Shown piece by piece: positions 17,520-25,966 of a stretch of DNA of 64,000 nt. Each line of letters starts with the position of its first letter. Positions within the stretch are counted from its first letter, which is position 1. The notes below the pieces were generated by a model. The model had not been told where the DNA came from and searched no databases. It worked only from the letters and a program-made list of their open reading frames with translations. The stretch comes from Actinopolymorpha pittospori (GTDB taxonomy: Bacteria > Actinomycetota > Actinomycetes > Propionibacteriales > Actinopolymorphaceae), in contig NZ_JADBEM010000001.1 of the NCBI RefSeq assembly GCF_014873875.1, positions 806,001 to 870,000 on the forward strand, written 5' to 3'. Both the position numbers and the translations under genes were made by a program.

Positions 17520-19015
17520 AGCGTCCCTACGATGGTGGCGGCGGTATGCAGAAGACTCTGGAGTGGGCCCAGGGTGACGCCGAGGGCGGCGCAGGCGATG
17601 AGCCCTCCAAGCAGTGGTAGGGCGGTTGTCACGGGCAAGGCCGGACTGAAGGTCGCTTCGCCTGAGTCCTGTGGTGGCGGGCCGAGGAGCATCCGGCCCG
17701 CGTGCGTCAACACCGCGGCGGCGATGACGAGCATGAGGACGAGGGCAGCGGCAGTCTCCCAGCCGAGCCCAGTGGCGAAGCCAGCGCGGGCGATGCCGAG
17801 GCTGCTGGCGAACAGGCTGAATGGTGGTAGGCCAAGCAGCGCCAACACACCGAGGCCGAAGATGCCGGCGAGGAACGGCTGGCGACTAGCGAGGCCGCGT
17901 ACGTTGTCGATCACGCTTGTCCCAGTGATCTGCAGGATTCGCCCGGAGCTGAGGAACAGGACGGCCTTGCCCAGTCCGTGCCCAAGTACGTGCAGGAGTA
18001 CGGCGGCGAGGGCGAGGCGGCTCCCGGCGGCCGCACCGAGGGCGAGCAGCCCCATATGTTCGATGCTGGAGTAGGCAAGCATCCGTTTGTAGTCGCGTTG
18101 GGCGAGCAGTAGCGACGCCGCGATGGCCAACGAGGCGAGGGAGAGCGTGACGAGCAAGGTTCGGGTGAAGCCCACCCCCAGTGCGGCGTCGGCGATTACC
18201 TTGACCCGCAGGATGACATAGAACGCGACCGACAGGAGGACACCGGACATCAGAGCGGAAACGGGCGCGGGCGCCTGCCCATGGGCATCGGGTAGCCAGG
18301 CGTGCATCGGAGCGAGGCCAGCCTTGGCGCCGAACCCGATGACCAGTAGCGCCACCGCGATGCGCGTAACCCCGCGGTCGAGGCCGGTCGCTGCGGCGGT
18401 GAGCTCCACCCAGTCAAGTCCAACGCCAGCGAGACCAGCATCGCCCGGGCCAGCGTGGGTGGCGGCGTAGTTGAGGAGGACGGTGCCGAGGAACGCGAGA
18501 GCGATGCCCACCGAACAGATGACGACGTATTTCCAAGCGGCCTCGACGGCGGCCCGGGTGCGCCGGTGTCCGACGAGGAACGCCGTGATGATCGTGGTGG
18601 CCTCGACCGCGACCCACGCGGTACCCAGGTTCGCGGCGAGCACGGCCAGTGCCATCGTCGCGACGAACCCCTGCACGAGGAGACTGTGTAGCCGGGCCGC
18701 ACGTGTGCTCGCTCGGCCCGAACGGATCTCGGCACTCAGGTAGGCGGGGCTGGCAGCGGTCGCGAGCAGCGTGATCGCACCGATCACGATCAGCATATAC
18801 GCGCTCAAGGCGTCCACTCGCAGTTGTCCGCCCAGTGCCGTCCGCGGCCCGTCGAGGGTCACCACGGTCGCAAGGAGGATGTCGGCCACGAACACCACCC
18901 CGGCGCACGCGAAGCCGAGCCATGCTGTCGTGCGCCGCCAGCCGAGCACGGCGTAGGCCATTCCACCCAGGGCAGGCGCCAGCACCGGCACCAATGCCAA
19001 CAGACTCGTAGTCAT
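17516..19015 (-). CDS. antiporter-like membrane subunit, HyfF type
   Basis: 499 residues from ATG 19015, about 14 membrane segments. It belongs to the proton_antipo_M family shared by NuoL/M/N, Mrp and HyfF/HycC. Marks: WVAVEATTIITAFLVGH; GFGAKAGLAPMHAWLPDAHGQAPAPVSALMSG, with the channel Lys and the His of the helix; DYKRMLAYSSIEHMGLLALG; and LLHVLGHGLGKAVLFLSSG. It should move protons or sodium across the membrane, coupled to the peripheral arm. It overlaps both neighbours by four bases (ATGA), so the operon is translationally coupled. Confidence 0.88.
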   Translation of the reverse strand: MTTSLLALVPVLAPALGGMAYAVLGWRRTTAWLGFACAGVVFVADILLATVVTLDGPRTALGGQLRVDALSAYMLIVIGAITLLATAASPAYLSAEIRSGRASTRAARLHSLLVQGFVATMALAVLAANLGTAWVAVEATTIITAFLVGHRRTRAAVEAAWKYVVICSVGIALAFLGTVLLNYAATHAGPGDAGLAGVGLDWVELTAAATGLDRGVTRIAVALLVIGFGAKAGLAPMHAWLPDAHGQAPAPVSALMSGVLLSVAFYVILRVKVIADAALGVGFTRTLLVTLSLASLAIAASLLLAQRDYKRMLAYSSIEHMGLLALGAAAGSRLALAAVLLHVLGHGLGKAVLFLSSGRILQITGTSVIDNVRGLASRQPFLAGIFGLGVLALLGLPPFSLFASSLGIARAGFATGLGWETAAALVLMLVIAAAVLTHAGRMLLGPPPQDSGEATFSPALPVTTALPLLGGLIACAALGVTLGPLQSLLHTAATIVGTL

Positions 19016-19674
19016 GCGTCCCGGAGCTCCTTCAGCTCGTCCAGGTCGGTGTCGCCAAACGTCGCGCGCATCCGGGTGGTAAGCACTTGCAACACAAGGA
19101 CGGCGAAGAGCACGTCGAGTGAGACACCCAGCTCGACGATGATCGGCACGCCGGCGGTGGTGAGGAAGGCGACTGCGGTGATCCCGTTGTCGATCAGCAG
19201 GAACCCAATCACCTGGGAGAGTGCGCGGCGGCGGGTGACCAGGACGAAGAATCCGATGAGTACGACAGTGAGGCCGACGGGGGTCGCCCTGGTCGCGGTC
19301 GACGGGGACAGCTGGACGAGAGGCTGCGCCACGGCGTAGGCGACCAGGGTGAGGACGGCGGCGGCGAGCAGCGAGGAGGCCACGTTGACGAGCGGGCTCG
19401 TCTCCCGTGCCTGCCCAGCGCCGCCGAGCGCTCGACCGACGAGATACGGCAGCAGCACCGCGCGCAGGGCGAAGATGCCCAGGGCAAGCAGTCCCAACTC
19501 GACCGATCGCTCGTGGCCGGCGAGCACAGCGACGATCGCAGCCAGGGTGACGCCCTGCAGGGCGAACAGGCGGATGATCGCGGCCAGATCCCGCCGCCAC
19601 AGCACCAGCACTGCAGCCAGCAGGAACGCCCCGCACGCGAAGTAGAGCGCCTGAGCAAACGTCGACTCGGACAT
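19012..19674 (-). CDS. HyfE-like membrane subunit
   Basis: 220 residues from ATG 19674, chosen because the family begins with a first helix right after the start (FAQALYFACGAFLLAAVLVL). Further marks: GVTLAAIVAVLAG, ELGLLALGIFALRAVLLPYLVGRAL and SQVIGFLLIDNGITAVAFLTTAGVP, giving about seven membrane segments. HyfE/NuoK-like subunits take part in ion movement; M. tuberculosis HycP is the counterpart I would compare. It lies seven bases after the HyfC-like gene and overlaps the HyfF-like start. Confidence 0.85.
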   Translation of the reverse strand: MSESTFAQALYFACGAFLLAAVLVLWRRDLAAIIRLFALQGVTLAAIVAVLAGHERSVELGLLALGIFALRAVLLPYLVGRALGGAGQARETSPLVNVASSLLAAAVLTLVAYAVAQPLVQLSPSTATRATPVGLTVVLIGFFVLVTRRRALSQVIGFLLIDNGITAVAFLTTAGVPIIVELGVSLDVLFAVLVLQVLTTRMRATFGDTDLDELKELRDA

Positions 19675-19681
19675 CGGGCTC

Positions 19682-20641
19682 CTAGGCGAGGAAGAAAGAG
19701 GCGGCGACAGCGAGCAGTGCGAGCAGGAACGAGCCGGCCAACAGTTCGGGCACCCGGAACAGCCGCAGCTTGGCCAGGAAGACTTCGCCGACGGCGAGGG
19801 CGAGGCCGAGCAACCCAACCTTGACAGCGAAGACGACCAGGGCAAGGAGTAAAGCGGTCAGGCCACCGCCGGAGGCGATGCCCCACGGCGCAAACAGGTT
19901 GGCGAGCAGCCCGAGAAAGACCATCAGCCGCATCGCCGACGCCCACTCCACCATGGCGAGGTCGGGCCCGGAGTACTCCAGCACCATCGCCTCGTGCACC
20001 ATCGTCAGCTCCAGGTGCGTGGACGGGTTGTCCACCGGCAACCTGCCCGTCTCCGCGATGACCGCGACGGCGAGCGCGACCAAGGCCAGGAGGCTGACAG
20101 GGGAGACGACCTGGCCTGGATCGTGCAGGGTCGAGGTGACGATCGTGCCGAGGTTGGTCGAGTTGACCCGTACCGACAACGCAAAGATCGCGAGCAGCAG
20201 AGTCGGTTCCACCAGCGCCGTGATGGTCATCTCGCGGCTTGCGCCCATTCCGCCGAACGCCGTACCTGTGTCGATCCCGGCAAGTGCGAGGGCGACCGTG
20301 CCGAGGGCCAACAGTGCGACCACCGCGAACAAGTCCGCGATCGGGCCAAGCGGCGACTCGGTAGTGAGGAATGGTGCGACGGCGGCCACCACCACCGTGG
20401 TGGCAACCATCACCACAGGAGCGAGGCGGAACACCTCGCTTGTCCCACGGGGCGCCAAGGGATCCTTGCGCAGCAGTTTCCGGAGATCCCGCCAAGGCTG
20501 GCCGACACCAGGCCCGGCCCGCCCATCCAGCCGAGCTCGCACCTGGCGCATCACACCAACCAGCACCGGCGACCCCGCGATCACGACCACTACCTGCAGC
20601 GCCGAGCCGAGGGCACCCGCCACACCTGCGGTCCCTGTCAT
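19682..20641 (-). CDS. HyfC/NuoH-like membrane subunit
   Basis: 319 residues from ATG 20641, eight membrane segments. Marks: GVGQPWRDLRKLLRKDPLAP in the first loop; the quinone-site stretch AETGRLPVDNPSTHLELTMVHEAMVLEYSGPDLAMVEW; and a last helix ending in SFFLA. NuoH/HycD proteins anchor the peripheral arm on the membrane arm and form part of the quinone cavity. The Glu/Asp-rich loop characteristic of this family is kept, so the membrane coupling machinery looks intact although the NiFe site is lost. Confidence 0.88.
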   Translation of the reverse strand: MTGTAGVAGALGSALQVVVVIAGSPVLVGVMRQVRARLDGRAGPGVGQPWRDLRKLLRKDPLAPRGTSEVFRLAPVVMVATTVVVAAVAPFLTTESPLGPIADLFAVVALLALGTVALALAGIDTGTAFGGMGASREMTITALVEPTLLLAIFALSVRVNSTNLGTIVTSTLHDPGQVVSPVSLLALVALAVAVIAETGRLPVDNPSTHLELTMVHEAMVLEYSGPDLAMVEWASAMRLMVFLGLLANLFAPWGIASGGGLTALLLALVVFAVKVGLLGLALAVGEVFLAKLRLFRVPELLAGSFLLALLAVAASFFLA

Positions 20642-22677
20642 CTGGTCACCGCCAGCAGGACGAACAGCCCGATGACGGCGGAGAAGCCATAACCCAGATA
20701 GCGGTGCACGCTGCCGGTGGCGAGTCGTCGGCCGACCCGACCCCACCCCCGCGCGAATGCGAGCACAGGATCATAGATCGCGCGTTCGATTCGATCGGGC
20801 ACCCGGCGGTGGTACTCGATGCGGTCTACCAGATAGCGGGACTCCTGAAGGTGGGTGACGTCGACGTTGGACTCGGGCTCGAGTACGTCGTCGAATACGC
20901 GTTGGAGCGGCTCAACGAACGACGTGGCGGTGTACTGCGTCCGTGGGCTGAGCGGACCTGCGCCGCAGTCCCACAGTCGAACCTCGCGCCGCACCCCGCG
21001 CATCCGTGAGCCGCGGCGTACGGCGGCCACCCTCAGCCCGGCCAGCACCACGACCATCCCGACGAGCACGAGGATCGCGAGGAACAGCGGCGACAGCGCA
21101 CCGGCCACGCCCACCAGCCGCATTATGACCGCGCCCTGGACTGCCGAGTGGTCCAGTGTCGGCTCGGCTACGCCGACGGCGCCGGTCAGTACGGGTACCA
21201 CGACGGTGGGCGCCAGGGCGAGCCCGACGCAGGCGAGGCCCGCCAGCCCCATGCCGGTGAGCATGGTGACTGGGCTCTCCCGTGCGCTCGCGGCGGCGGC
21301 GCTCCGCGCCCGCGCTAGGAAGCCCACTCCGAACGCCTTCACGAACGTCGCGCCCGCCACTCCGGCGGTCAACGCGACCGCCGCGACTGCTACCGGCATC
21401 GTGATGGCCGTCGCCGCTCCCGATGCGGGCAATCCGTGAATCAGGCTCTGCAGCAGGAGCCACTCGCTGACAAAGGCGTTGCCCGGTGGCAGCGCGGAGG
21501 CCGCCAGCGCTCCGAGACCGAACATTGCGGTGGTGACGGGCATCGGTGTCCGTAACCCGCCGAGCGCGTCCAGGTCCCGGCTTCCTGTCGCATGCAACAC
21601 CGAGCCGGCGGACAGGAACAGCAGTGCCTTGAACGCCGCGTGATTGACCACATGCAGCAGTGCCGCAGTCAACGCCAGTCCGGCCAGTACGCGGGCGCCA
21701 GCGGAGACGAACACACCGGCAGCGCCCACCCCGACCAATATCAGTCCGAGGTTCTCGGTCGTGGAGTGGCCAAGCAGCCGTTTGAGGTCGGCGCTCATCG
21801 CGGCATGCAGAATGCCGTACAACGCGGAGATCGCGCCGAGGCCGAGGACGAGAAGCCACCACCAGCGCGGCCCGCCGCCGAGCAGGTCGAAGCCGACCCG
21901 GAGGATCCCGTAAACGCCGAGGTTGACCATCGCCGCCGACATGAGTGCGGATACATGGCTGGGCGCCTCGGGATGGGCCCGGGGCAGCCAGGCGTGGAGA
22001 GGAAGGATGCCAGCCTTCGACGCGAATCCGATCAGGGTGGCCACGAAGACCGTGCCCGCGGCGGCGGGTGAAAGCTGGTCGGCCACCGAGCGCAGGGCGG
22101 CGAACTCGTCGCCGTGTGCGCGGGCGGCGAACAGCATCAGGCCAATCAGGATCGCCACCATGCCGAGGTGAGTCATGACGGCGTACCACAGGCCGGCTTC
22201 ACCCACCGCTGTCCGCCTGCGGTGCTCGGCCACCACGAGCAGGAGGGAGGTAAGTGCCATCAACTCCCAACACACAAGGAATGTGCTGACGCTCGCTGCT
22301 GCTGGGACTAGCAGCATGGCCGCGACGAACAGCGGGACCAACGCCTGCACGCCTCGCCCAGCCAGACCTTGACCGGAATAGCCGATCCCATAGATGCCTG
22401 CCGTGATCGCGACGCCGCCGGTGACCGCAACGAACAACCCGCCCAGCGGGTCGAGTTCGAGTCGTACACCGAACAGTGGCAGGAGGTTCGGCAGGGTCGC
22501 GCTGAACGCCTGGCCGGTGAGGGCAGCGACACCGGCGACGGCGGCAAGTGCTCCGCTGATCGCGGTGCAGGTCCCGACGACGGCGGGGCGTATGCGGTCG
22601 TAGCTGACCAGCGCCGTGACCGCGGCCAGCGCCGCCGCTGCGAGTGACAGTGTGAAGCTCAGACCGGCGAGACTCAT
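20638..22677 (-). CDS. HyfB-like antiporter subunit
   Basis: 679 residues from ATG 22677; the open frame extends 18 codons further but MSLAGLSFTL begins the first helix. About 16 membrane segments. Marks: WELMALTSLLLVVAEH (Glu for ion transfer); GFASKAGILPLHAWLPRAHPEAPSHVSALMSA; SADLKRLLGHSTTENLGLIL; HVVNHAAFKALLFLSAGSV; and a soluble C-terminal tail around LWDCGAGPLSPRTQYTATSF. It is a second proton_antipo_M subunit, so the complex has two ion-translocating antiporter-like subunits. It overlaps both neighbours by four bases. Confidence 0.88.
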   Translation of the reverse strand: MSLAGLSFTLSLAAAALAAVTALVSYDRIRPAVVGTCTAISGALAAVAGVAALTGQAFSATLPNLLPLFGVRLELDPLGGLFVAVTGGVAITAGIYGIGYSGQGLAGRGVQALVPLFVAAMLLVPAAASVSTFLVCWELMALTSLLLVVAEHRRRTAVGEAGLWYAVMTHLGMVAILIGLMLFAARAHGDEFAALRSVADQLSPAAAGTVFVATLIGFASKAGILPLHAWLPRAHPEAPSHVSALMSAAMVNLGVYGILRVGFDLLGGGPRWWWLLVLGLGAISALYGILHAAMSADLKRLLGHSTTENLGLILVGVGAAGVFVSAGARVLAGLALTAALLHVVNHAAFKALLFLSAGSVLHATGSRDLDALGGLRTPMPVTTAMFGLGALAASALPPGNAFVSEWLLLQSLIHGLPASGAATAITMPVAVAAVALTAGVAGATFVKAFGVGFLARARSAAAASARESPVTMLTGMGLAGLACVGLALAPTVVVPVLTGAVGVAEPTLDHSAVQGAVIMRLVGVAGALSPLFLAILVLVGMVVVLAGLRVAAVRRGSRMRGVRREVRLWDCGAGPLSPRTQYTATSFVEPLQRVFDDVLEPESNVDVTHLQESRYLVDRIEYHRRVPDRIERAIYDPVLAFARGWGRVGRRLATGSVHRYLGYGFSAVIGLFVLLAVTR

Positions 22678-23165
22678 CGACCGGTCAGCCCACGCAGCGC
22701 CGCCACGATCGCTTCCGGCGGCGGTGGGCAACCGGGAACCTCCACGTCGACCGGCACGACATCGGAGACCGCACCAGCGACCCCGTGGGCACTGGCGAAC
22801 ACCCCACAGTTGTGGGCGCAGTCCCCAACCGCGACCACCAGTTTCGGACTCGGAGCGGCGGCGTAGGTGCGACGCAACGGCTCTGCCATGTTGCGGGTCA
22901 CTGGACCGGTCACCAGTAAGGCGTCGGCGTGCCGTGGCGACGCCACCAAGCGCGCGCCGTATCGCTCGGCGTCATACACCGGACTGAAGGCTTGACCGAT
23001 CTCGATCTCACACCCGTTGCACGACCCGGCGTCCACATGTCGCAACTGGACCGACCCGCCCAGCTGATCAGCGGCGCTAGAAACACCATCCGGTCGCGCA
23101 GGGGCCTGCTCGGCGATCCGGCCAACTGCTCGGATACGGCGCAGCAGTCCGCTCACAGCTCCCAC
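22674..23165 (-). CDS. NuoB/HyfI-like iron-sulfur small subunit
   Basis: 163 residues. The four ligands of the N2-type [4Fe-4S] cluster are present: Cys49 and Cys52 in DAGSCNGCEIEIGQAF, Cys116 in VAVGDCAHNCGVF and Cys146 in VPGCPPPPEAIVAAL. It sits at the junction with the membrane arm and passes electrons toward the quinone or large-subunit site. Because the cluster is kept while the NiFe site is gone, the complex should still carry out electron transfer. It is the first gene of the operon, about 160 bases after the ArsR gene stop. Confidence 0.88.
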   Translation of the reverse strand: MGAVSGLLRRIRAVGRIAEQAPARPDGVSSAADQLGGSVQLRHVDAGSCNGCEIEIGQAFSPVYDAERYGARLVASPRHADALLVTGPVTRNMAEPLRRTYAAAPSPKLVVAVGDCAHNCGVFASAHGVAGAVSDVVPVDVEVPGCPPPPEAIVAALRGLTGR

Positions 23166-23328
23166 GACATCCCCTTAGCCCGGCCTTCCCAAGGTCCAGG
23201 TGCGCGCGAGGCGCACATCCGGCACTGATCTCCGCACCGGGACATTGCCGCTGCGGAAGGCGTCACACGCCGCGCGGCCGCGCGGCGACGGAAGTCCGAT
23301 TCCGACTACCGGTGTGGACCGCCGCTCC

Positions 23329-23661
23329 CTACGTCTCAGCTGCTTTCAGGTCTTCCAAGAGCTCCATTTGCCCCGATAGCACACCCGTCAAGATGGCCCG
23401 TGCCACTGCCAACAGTTCGGCCACCCGCGGGCTGGTCAGACGGTAGTAAACGGTCGAGCCCTCTTTACGAGACATGATCAGGTTCGCCCGGCGAAGCACA
23501 GCCAGCTGCTGTGACAGGTGTGGCGGTTCGATGCCCACTTCCGGGAGCATCTCGGCCACCGCGTACTCCCTCTCGCTGAGCAGCTCAAGAACGCGGATCC
23601 GCGCGGGATGCGCAAGCGTCTTGAAGAACTCGGCCTTCAACTGATACAGCGGCGTAGTCAG
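23329..23661 (-). CDS. ArsR-family regulator (Rv0081-like)
   Basis: The conserved protein runs from about 23661: YQLKAEFFKTLAHPARIRVL, ELLSEREYAVAEMLPEVGIEP, HLSQQLAVLRRANLIMSRKEG, then STVYYRLTSPRVAELLAVARAIL. This is the winged-helix ArsR fold without the usual metal-binding cysteines in the recognition helix. The open frame extends upstream to 23916, with a GTG at about 23787, but the extra part is not conserved-looking; the coordinates given mark the family core, which begins with a CTG codon, so the true start is uncertain. It precedes the Ehr operon in the same direction, as Rv0081 precedes the M. tuberculosis hyc-like genes, and probably controls it. Confidence 0.82.
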   Translation of the reverse strand: MTTPLYQLKAEFFKTLAHPARIRVLELLSEREYAVAEMLPEVGIEPPHLSQQLAVLRRANLIMSRKEGSTVYYRLTSPRVAELLAVARAILTGVLSGQMELLEDLKAAET

Positions 23662-23836
23662 CGTTCTCGCCCCCGCACACTCGCCCCGCGGCGCCCCTCG
23701 ACCAGAGATTCTCTGGCCGGGATCAACACCACCGTGTCTCGCACCGCACCTCCTTGGCAGCCGTTCGCGGGGTCTCGGCGAGGCCACCAAGCCCGAACCG
23801 CGCTGCAAGAGTACAGTATCAATTGCGAAAGTTCGC

Positions 23837-24079
23837 ATGTGCGCTGAACAGCAGGAGGTGGAGGTGCGGGTCACGCCCATCCGCGGCGCTTGCGCGACCC
23901 GGCTGCTGTGTCTCAACTGCCGGGCAGTATTTGGGCGTAGCGCGCTCCGCTCCGAGGCATGCTGTCCCGTCTGTGGGGGTTTCGTCCGATTTTTGCAAAT
24001 GACGGGATCTTTCGGGCCCTTCCGATTGCTCGATGCACCGGGAGGCCTCCGACCCGGTCAACACAAGACAGGACACTGA
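23837..24079 (+). CDS. small zinc-ribbon protein
   Basis: 80 residues with two CxxC knuckles, CLNC (residues 25-28) and CPVC (43-46), spaced as in a zinc ribbon. Nothing else is recognisable. It is divergent from the ArsR gene and is followed by a STAS gene. An upstream GGAGGTGG is in fact inside the start region, so the start ATG 23837 is not certain. Confidence 0.5.
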   Translation: MCAEQQEVEVRVTPIRGACATRLLCLNCRAVFGRSALRSEACCPVCGGFVRFLQMTGSFGPFRLLDAPGGLRPGQHKTGH

Positions 24080-24101
24080 CTGGCGAGGAGCTATCACCGC
24101 T

Positions 24102-24494
24102 GTGACCCTTCAATGGCACAACGAAAAACAGCGTGGCATCACGATCCTGCACCTCACCGGCTACCTCGGCGAAAGCGCCATCGACCGCTTCGCCGGCGCC
24201 GTCGGATGGGTGCTGGCCCACGGAACCGGGCCAATCGTGCTTGACCTTGCCGACCTCCACGGCTGGAGCGACGAAGGCCAAGCCGCAGTCGTGGACGCCG
24301 CGACTCGCCTCGCCAGTCACGAACGGATCCTCGTCATCTGCGGGCTGCATCGGGTCCCCGAGCCGAAGGCGCCAGGAAATTTCGGCCCACCAATTACCGT
24401 CTATCCCGACGTCGGCGCCGCCCTCACCGATCTCTGCCAGACCGCCAGTCAAGATCGACCTCCCCGGCGACAACCGACGAATCGCGTGCCCTGA
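24102..24494 (+). CDS. STAS-domain protein (anti-sigma factor antagonist-like)
   Basis: From GTG 24102, preceded by GAGGAG, about 130 residues; an in-frame ATG at 24033 would overlap the previous gene. The STAS fold is clear: GITILHLTGYLGESAIDRFAGAVGWVL, then GPIVLDLADLHGWSDEGQAAVV, then ILVICGLHRVP. The usual phosphorylated Ser of the DLS(G)xxFxD motif is within LHGWSDEGQ, where Ser would correspond to the regulated site. Such proteins switch anti-sigma factors or sense ligands. No partner kinase gene is in view. Confidence 0.75.
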   Translation: MTLQWHNEKQRGITILHLTGYLGESAIDRFAGAVGWVLAHGTGPIVLDLADLHGWSDEGQAAVVDAATRLASHERILVICGLHRVPEPKAPGNFGPPITVYPDVGAALTDLCQTASQDRPPRRQPTNRVP

Positions 24495-24599
24495 GCAGAC
24501 CGAACCCGCAGCTTCGAACCACCTTCGCGATGGGAACGCCGCCGAGGGAGGCTTGATGGTGCACCCTGCGTAGCCGCGGCATCTCCACGCGTCCGCCCG

Positions 24600-24813
24600 T
24601 CTGCTTCGTGTATTGCAGCCACGCGTCGCGGGTGTAGTCCTGGTCGAGCCGGTGCGCTGCTGGTCGACCTTCGCGGGCAGTCGCGTGCGAATCTTCTCGA
24701 CCTCACGACGGTCGCGAGAGGACTCGGGTGAGATAGCTGTCCTTGCCGGTCCGTGGGTCCCTTCCGGCGTAGACGAGGACCTGAAACGAGTTCCCTCGTT
24801 GGCGGACGAAGCC
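24600..24813 (-). pseudogene. integrase N-terminal fragment
   Basis: GFVRQRGNSFQVLVYAGRDP and RTGKDSYLTR in one frame, followed in another by RDRREVEKIRTRLPAKVDQQR, match the arm-binding N-terminus of actinobacterial tyrosine recombinases. Only about 70 residues remain and there is a frameshift near 24705. No catalytic domain follows. Confidence 0.6.
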
Positions 24814-25006
24814 ACGCGTACGCCGCGTCGAGGCACTCTCCCGAACAGGGCGATCGGGATCGCCCGCGGAATGGTGCGACGGCGGTCGCGGACTGCCTCC
24901 GCTATGGTGACGACGCGGGCGTAGGGTACGAAACCCCTGGCTGGCCTTTCGCGTGCTCCGGGCCGCGGGTCTTTGCTCTTCGCGTTCGCTAGGTCTAGCT
25001 TTCGAC

Positions 25007-25310
25007 GCCACAACTTTCTCGCCGACCTGGACGCCACCGGGCGAAGCTGTTGGTGCGGATCGTCGACGCCGACCTGGGCATCGCCGGCGCCCGATGGCAG
25101 CCGGGCGAGTGAGCGGTACCGGTTGATCACCACCCTGATCGACCACCAGCGCCACCCGGCACTCGAGCTCGTCAGGCTTTACCACGAGCGCTGGGAGGTT
25201 GAGATCGCCTACCTGGCATTGCGCCACACGATCCTCGAAGGTCACGTGCTGCGCTCTGGCGACCGCAGCGGCCTGCAACAAGAGACCTGGGCGGTGCTGG
25301 TCCCGCCACG
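25007..25310 (+). pseudogene. IS4-family transposase fragment
   Basis: FLADLDATG, then in another frame AKLLVRIVDADLGIAGARW, then ERYRLITTLIDHQRHPALEL, VRLYHERWEVEIAYLALRHTI and HVLRSGD. The YHERWEIE motif contains the catalytic Glu of IS4-type transposases. The first half and the DDE Asp residues are missing, and at least one frameshift is present. It ends against an IS3 fragment on the opposite strand. Confidence 0.65.
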
Positions 25311-25504
25311 CCGATCAGCGAGGTGTACAGGCCTTCCCGACGCGACAGGGCACCCTTCTCCGCCTTGTCCAACTGCTCGTACTCAGCCAAGATCTTCGCC
25401 TTGTACGACGCCGAGTACGTCCGCGCCTTCGCCGGGACCTCCCTATCAGGCACCCGCCCCTCGTTCGAAGTCACAGTAAGACTGAACTCCTCACTCGCCC
25501 TCAA
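25304..25504 (-). pseudogene. IS3-family OrfA fragment
   Basis: The frame reads RTYSASYKAKILAEYEQLDK and AEKGALSRREGLYTSLI, the HTH-containing start of OrfA of one IS3-family subgroup. It is cut after about 67 residues, where IS4 sequence begins on the other strand. Confidence 0.65.
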
Positions 25505-25544
25505 AACAAAGTTTCAAGCTCCGATCCTGCCTCACTCGAGCTCG

Positions 25545-25895
25545 ACACAGAGGGGACGCGCGCACTCTCCTCGACGACGCGATCAGCGTGCTACTCCTGC
25601 GACCACAGGGTTCCCTCAACCGGCTACAGGCCGCCATGCTCCTGGCGCAGTACCTCCTCGCAACCATCGCCGCCGCCACCGCCGAACAGCAGCGCCTGGT
25701 ATCCGAACCGGCCCGGCAGAGCAGACAGTTCATCGCCGACCACCTGACCGAGTCGATCAACGTCACCACCCTGGCTCACGTCGCCGGCCTGTCGGCGCCC
25801 CGCCTGCACGCCCCCTTTTCCGCCAGGAGATCGGCCAGTCCCCAGGCGAGTACATCCTCCGCGCAACGGGGCTTGCGGCGCGGACTTCGTCGATG
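25545..25895 (+). pseudogene. AraC-family regulator, C-terminal fragment with frameshift
   Basis: LNRLQAAMLLAQYLLATIAA precedes SRQFIADHLTESINVTTLAH and VAGLSAPRLHAPF, the first helix-turn-helix of an AraC domain. The next part, LFRQEIGQSPGEYILRATGL, is in a second frame. The second HTH is absent. Originally an AraC-type regulator with an N-terminal sensor domain. Confidence 0.6.
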
Positions 25896-25966
25896 AGGCG
25901 GAGCTGCCACCGCCACCCACGAAGCTCGAGCACCACGGCCGTCCTCAACGTCGGCGGATCAGGGGT

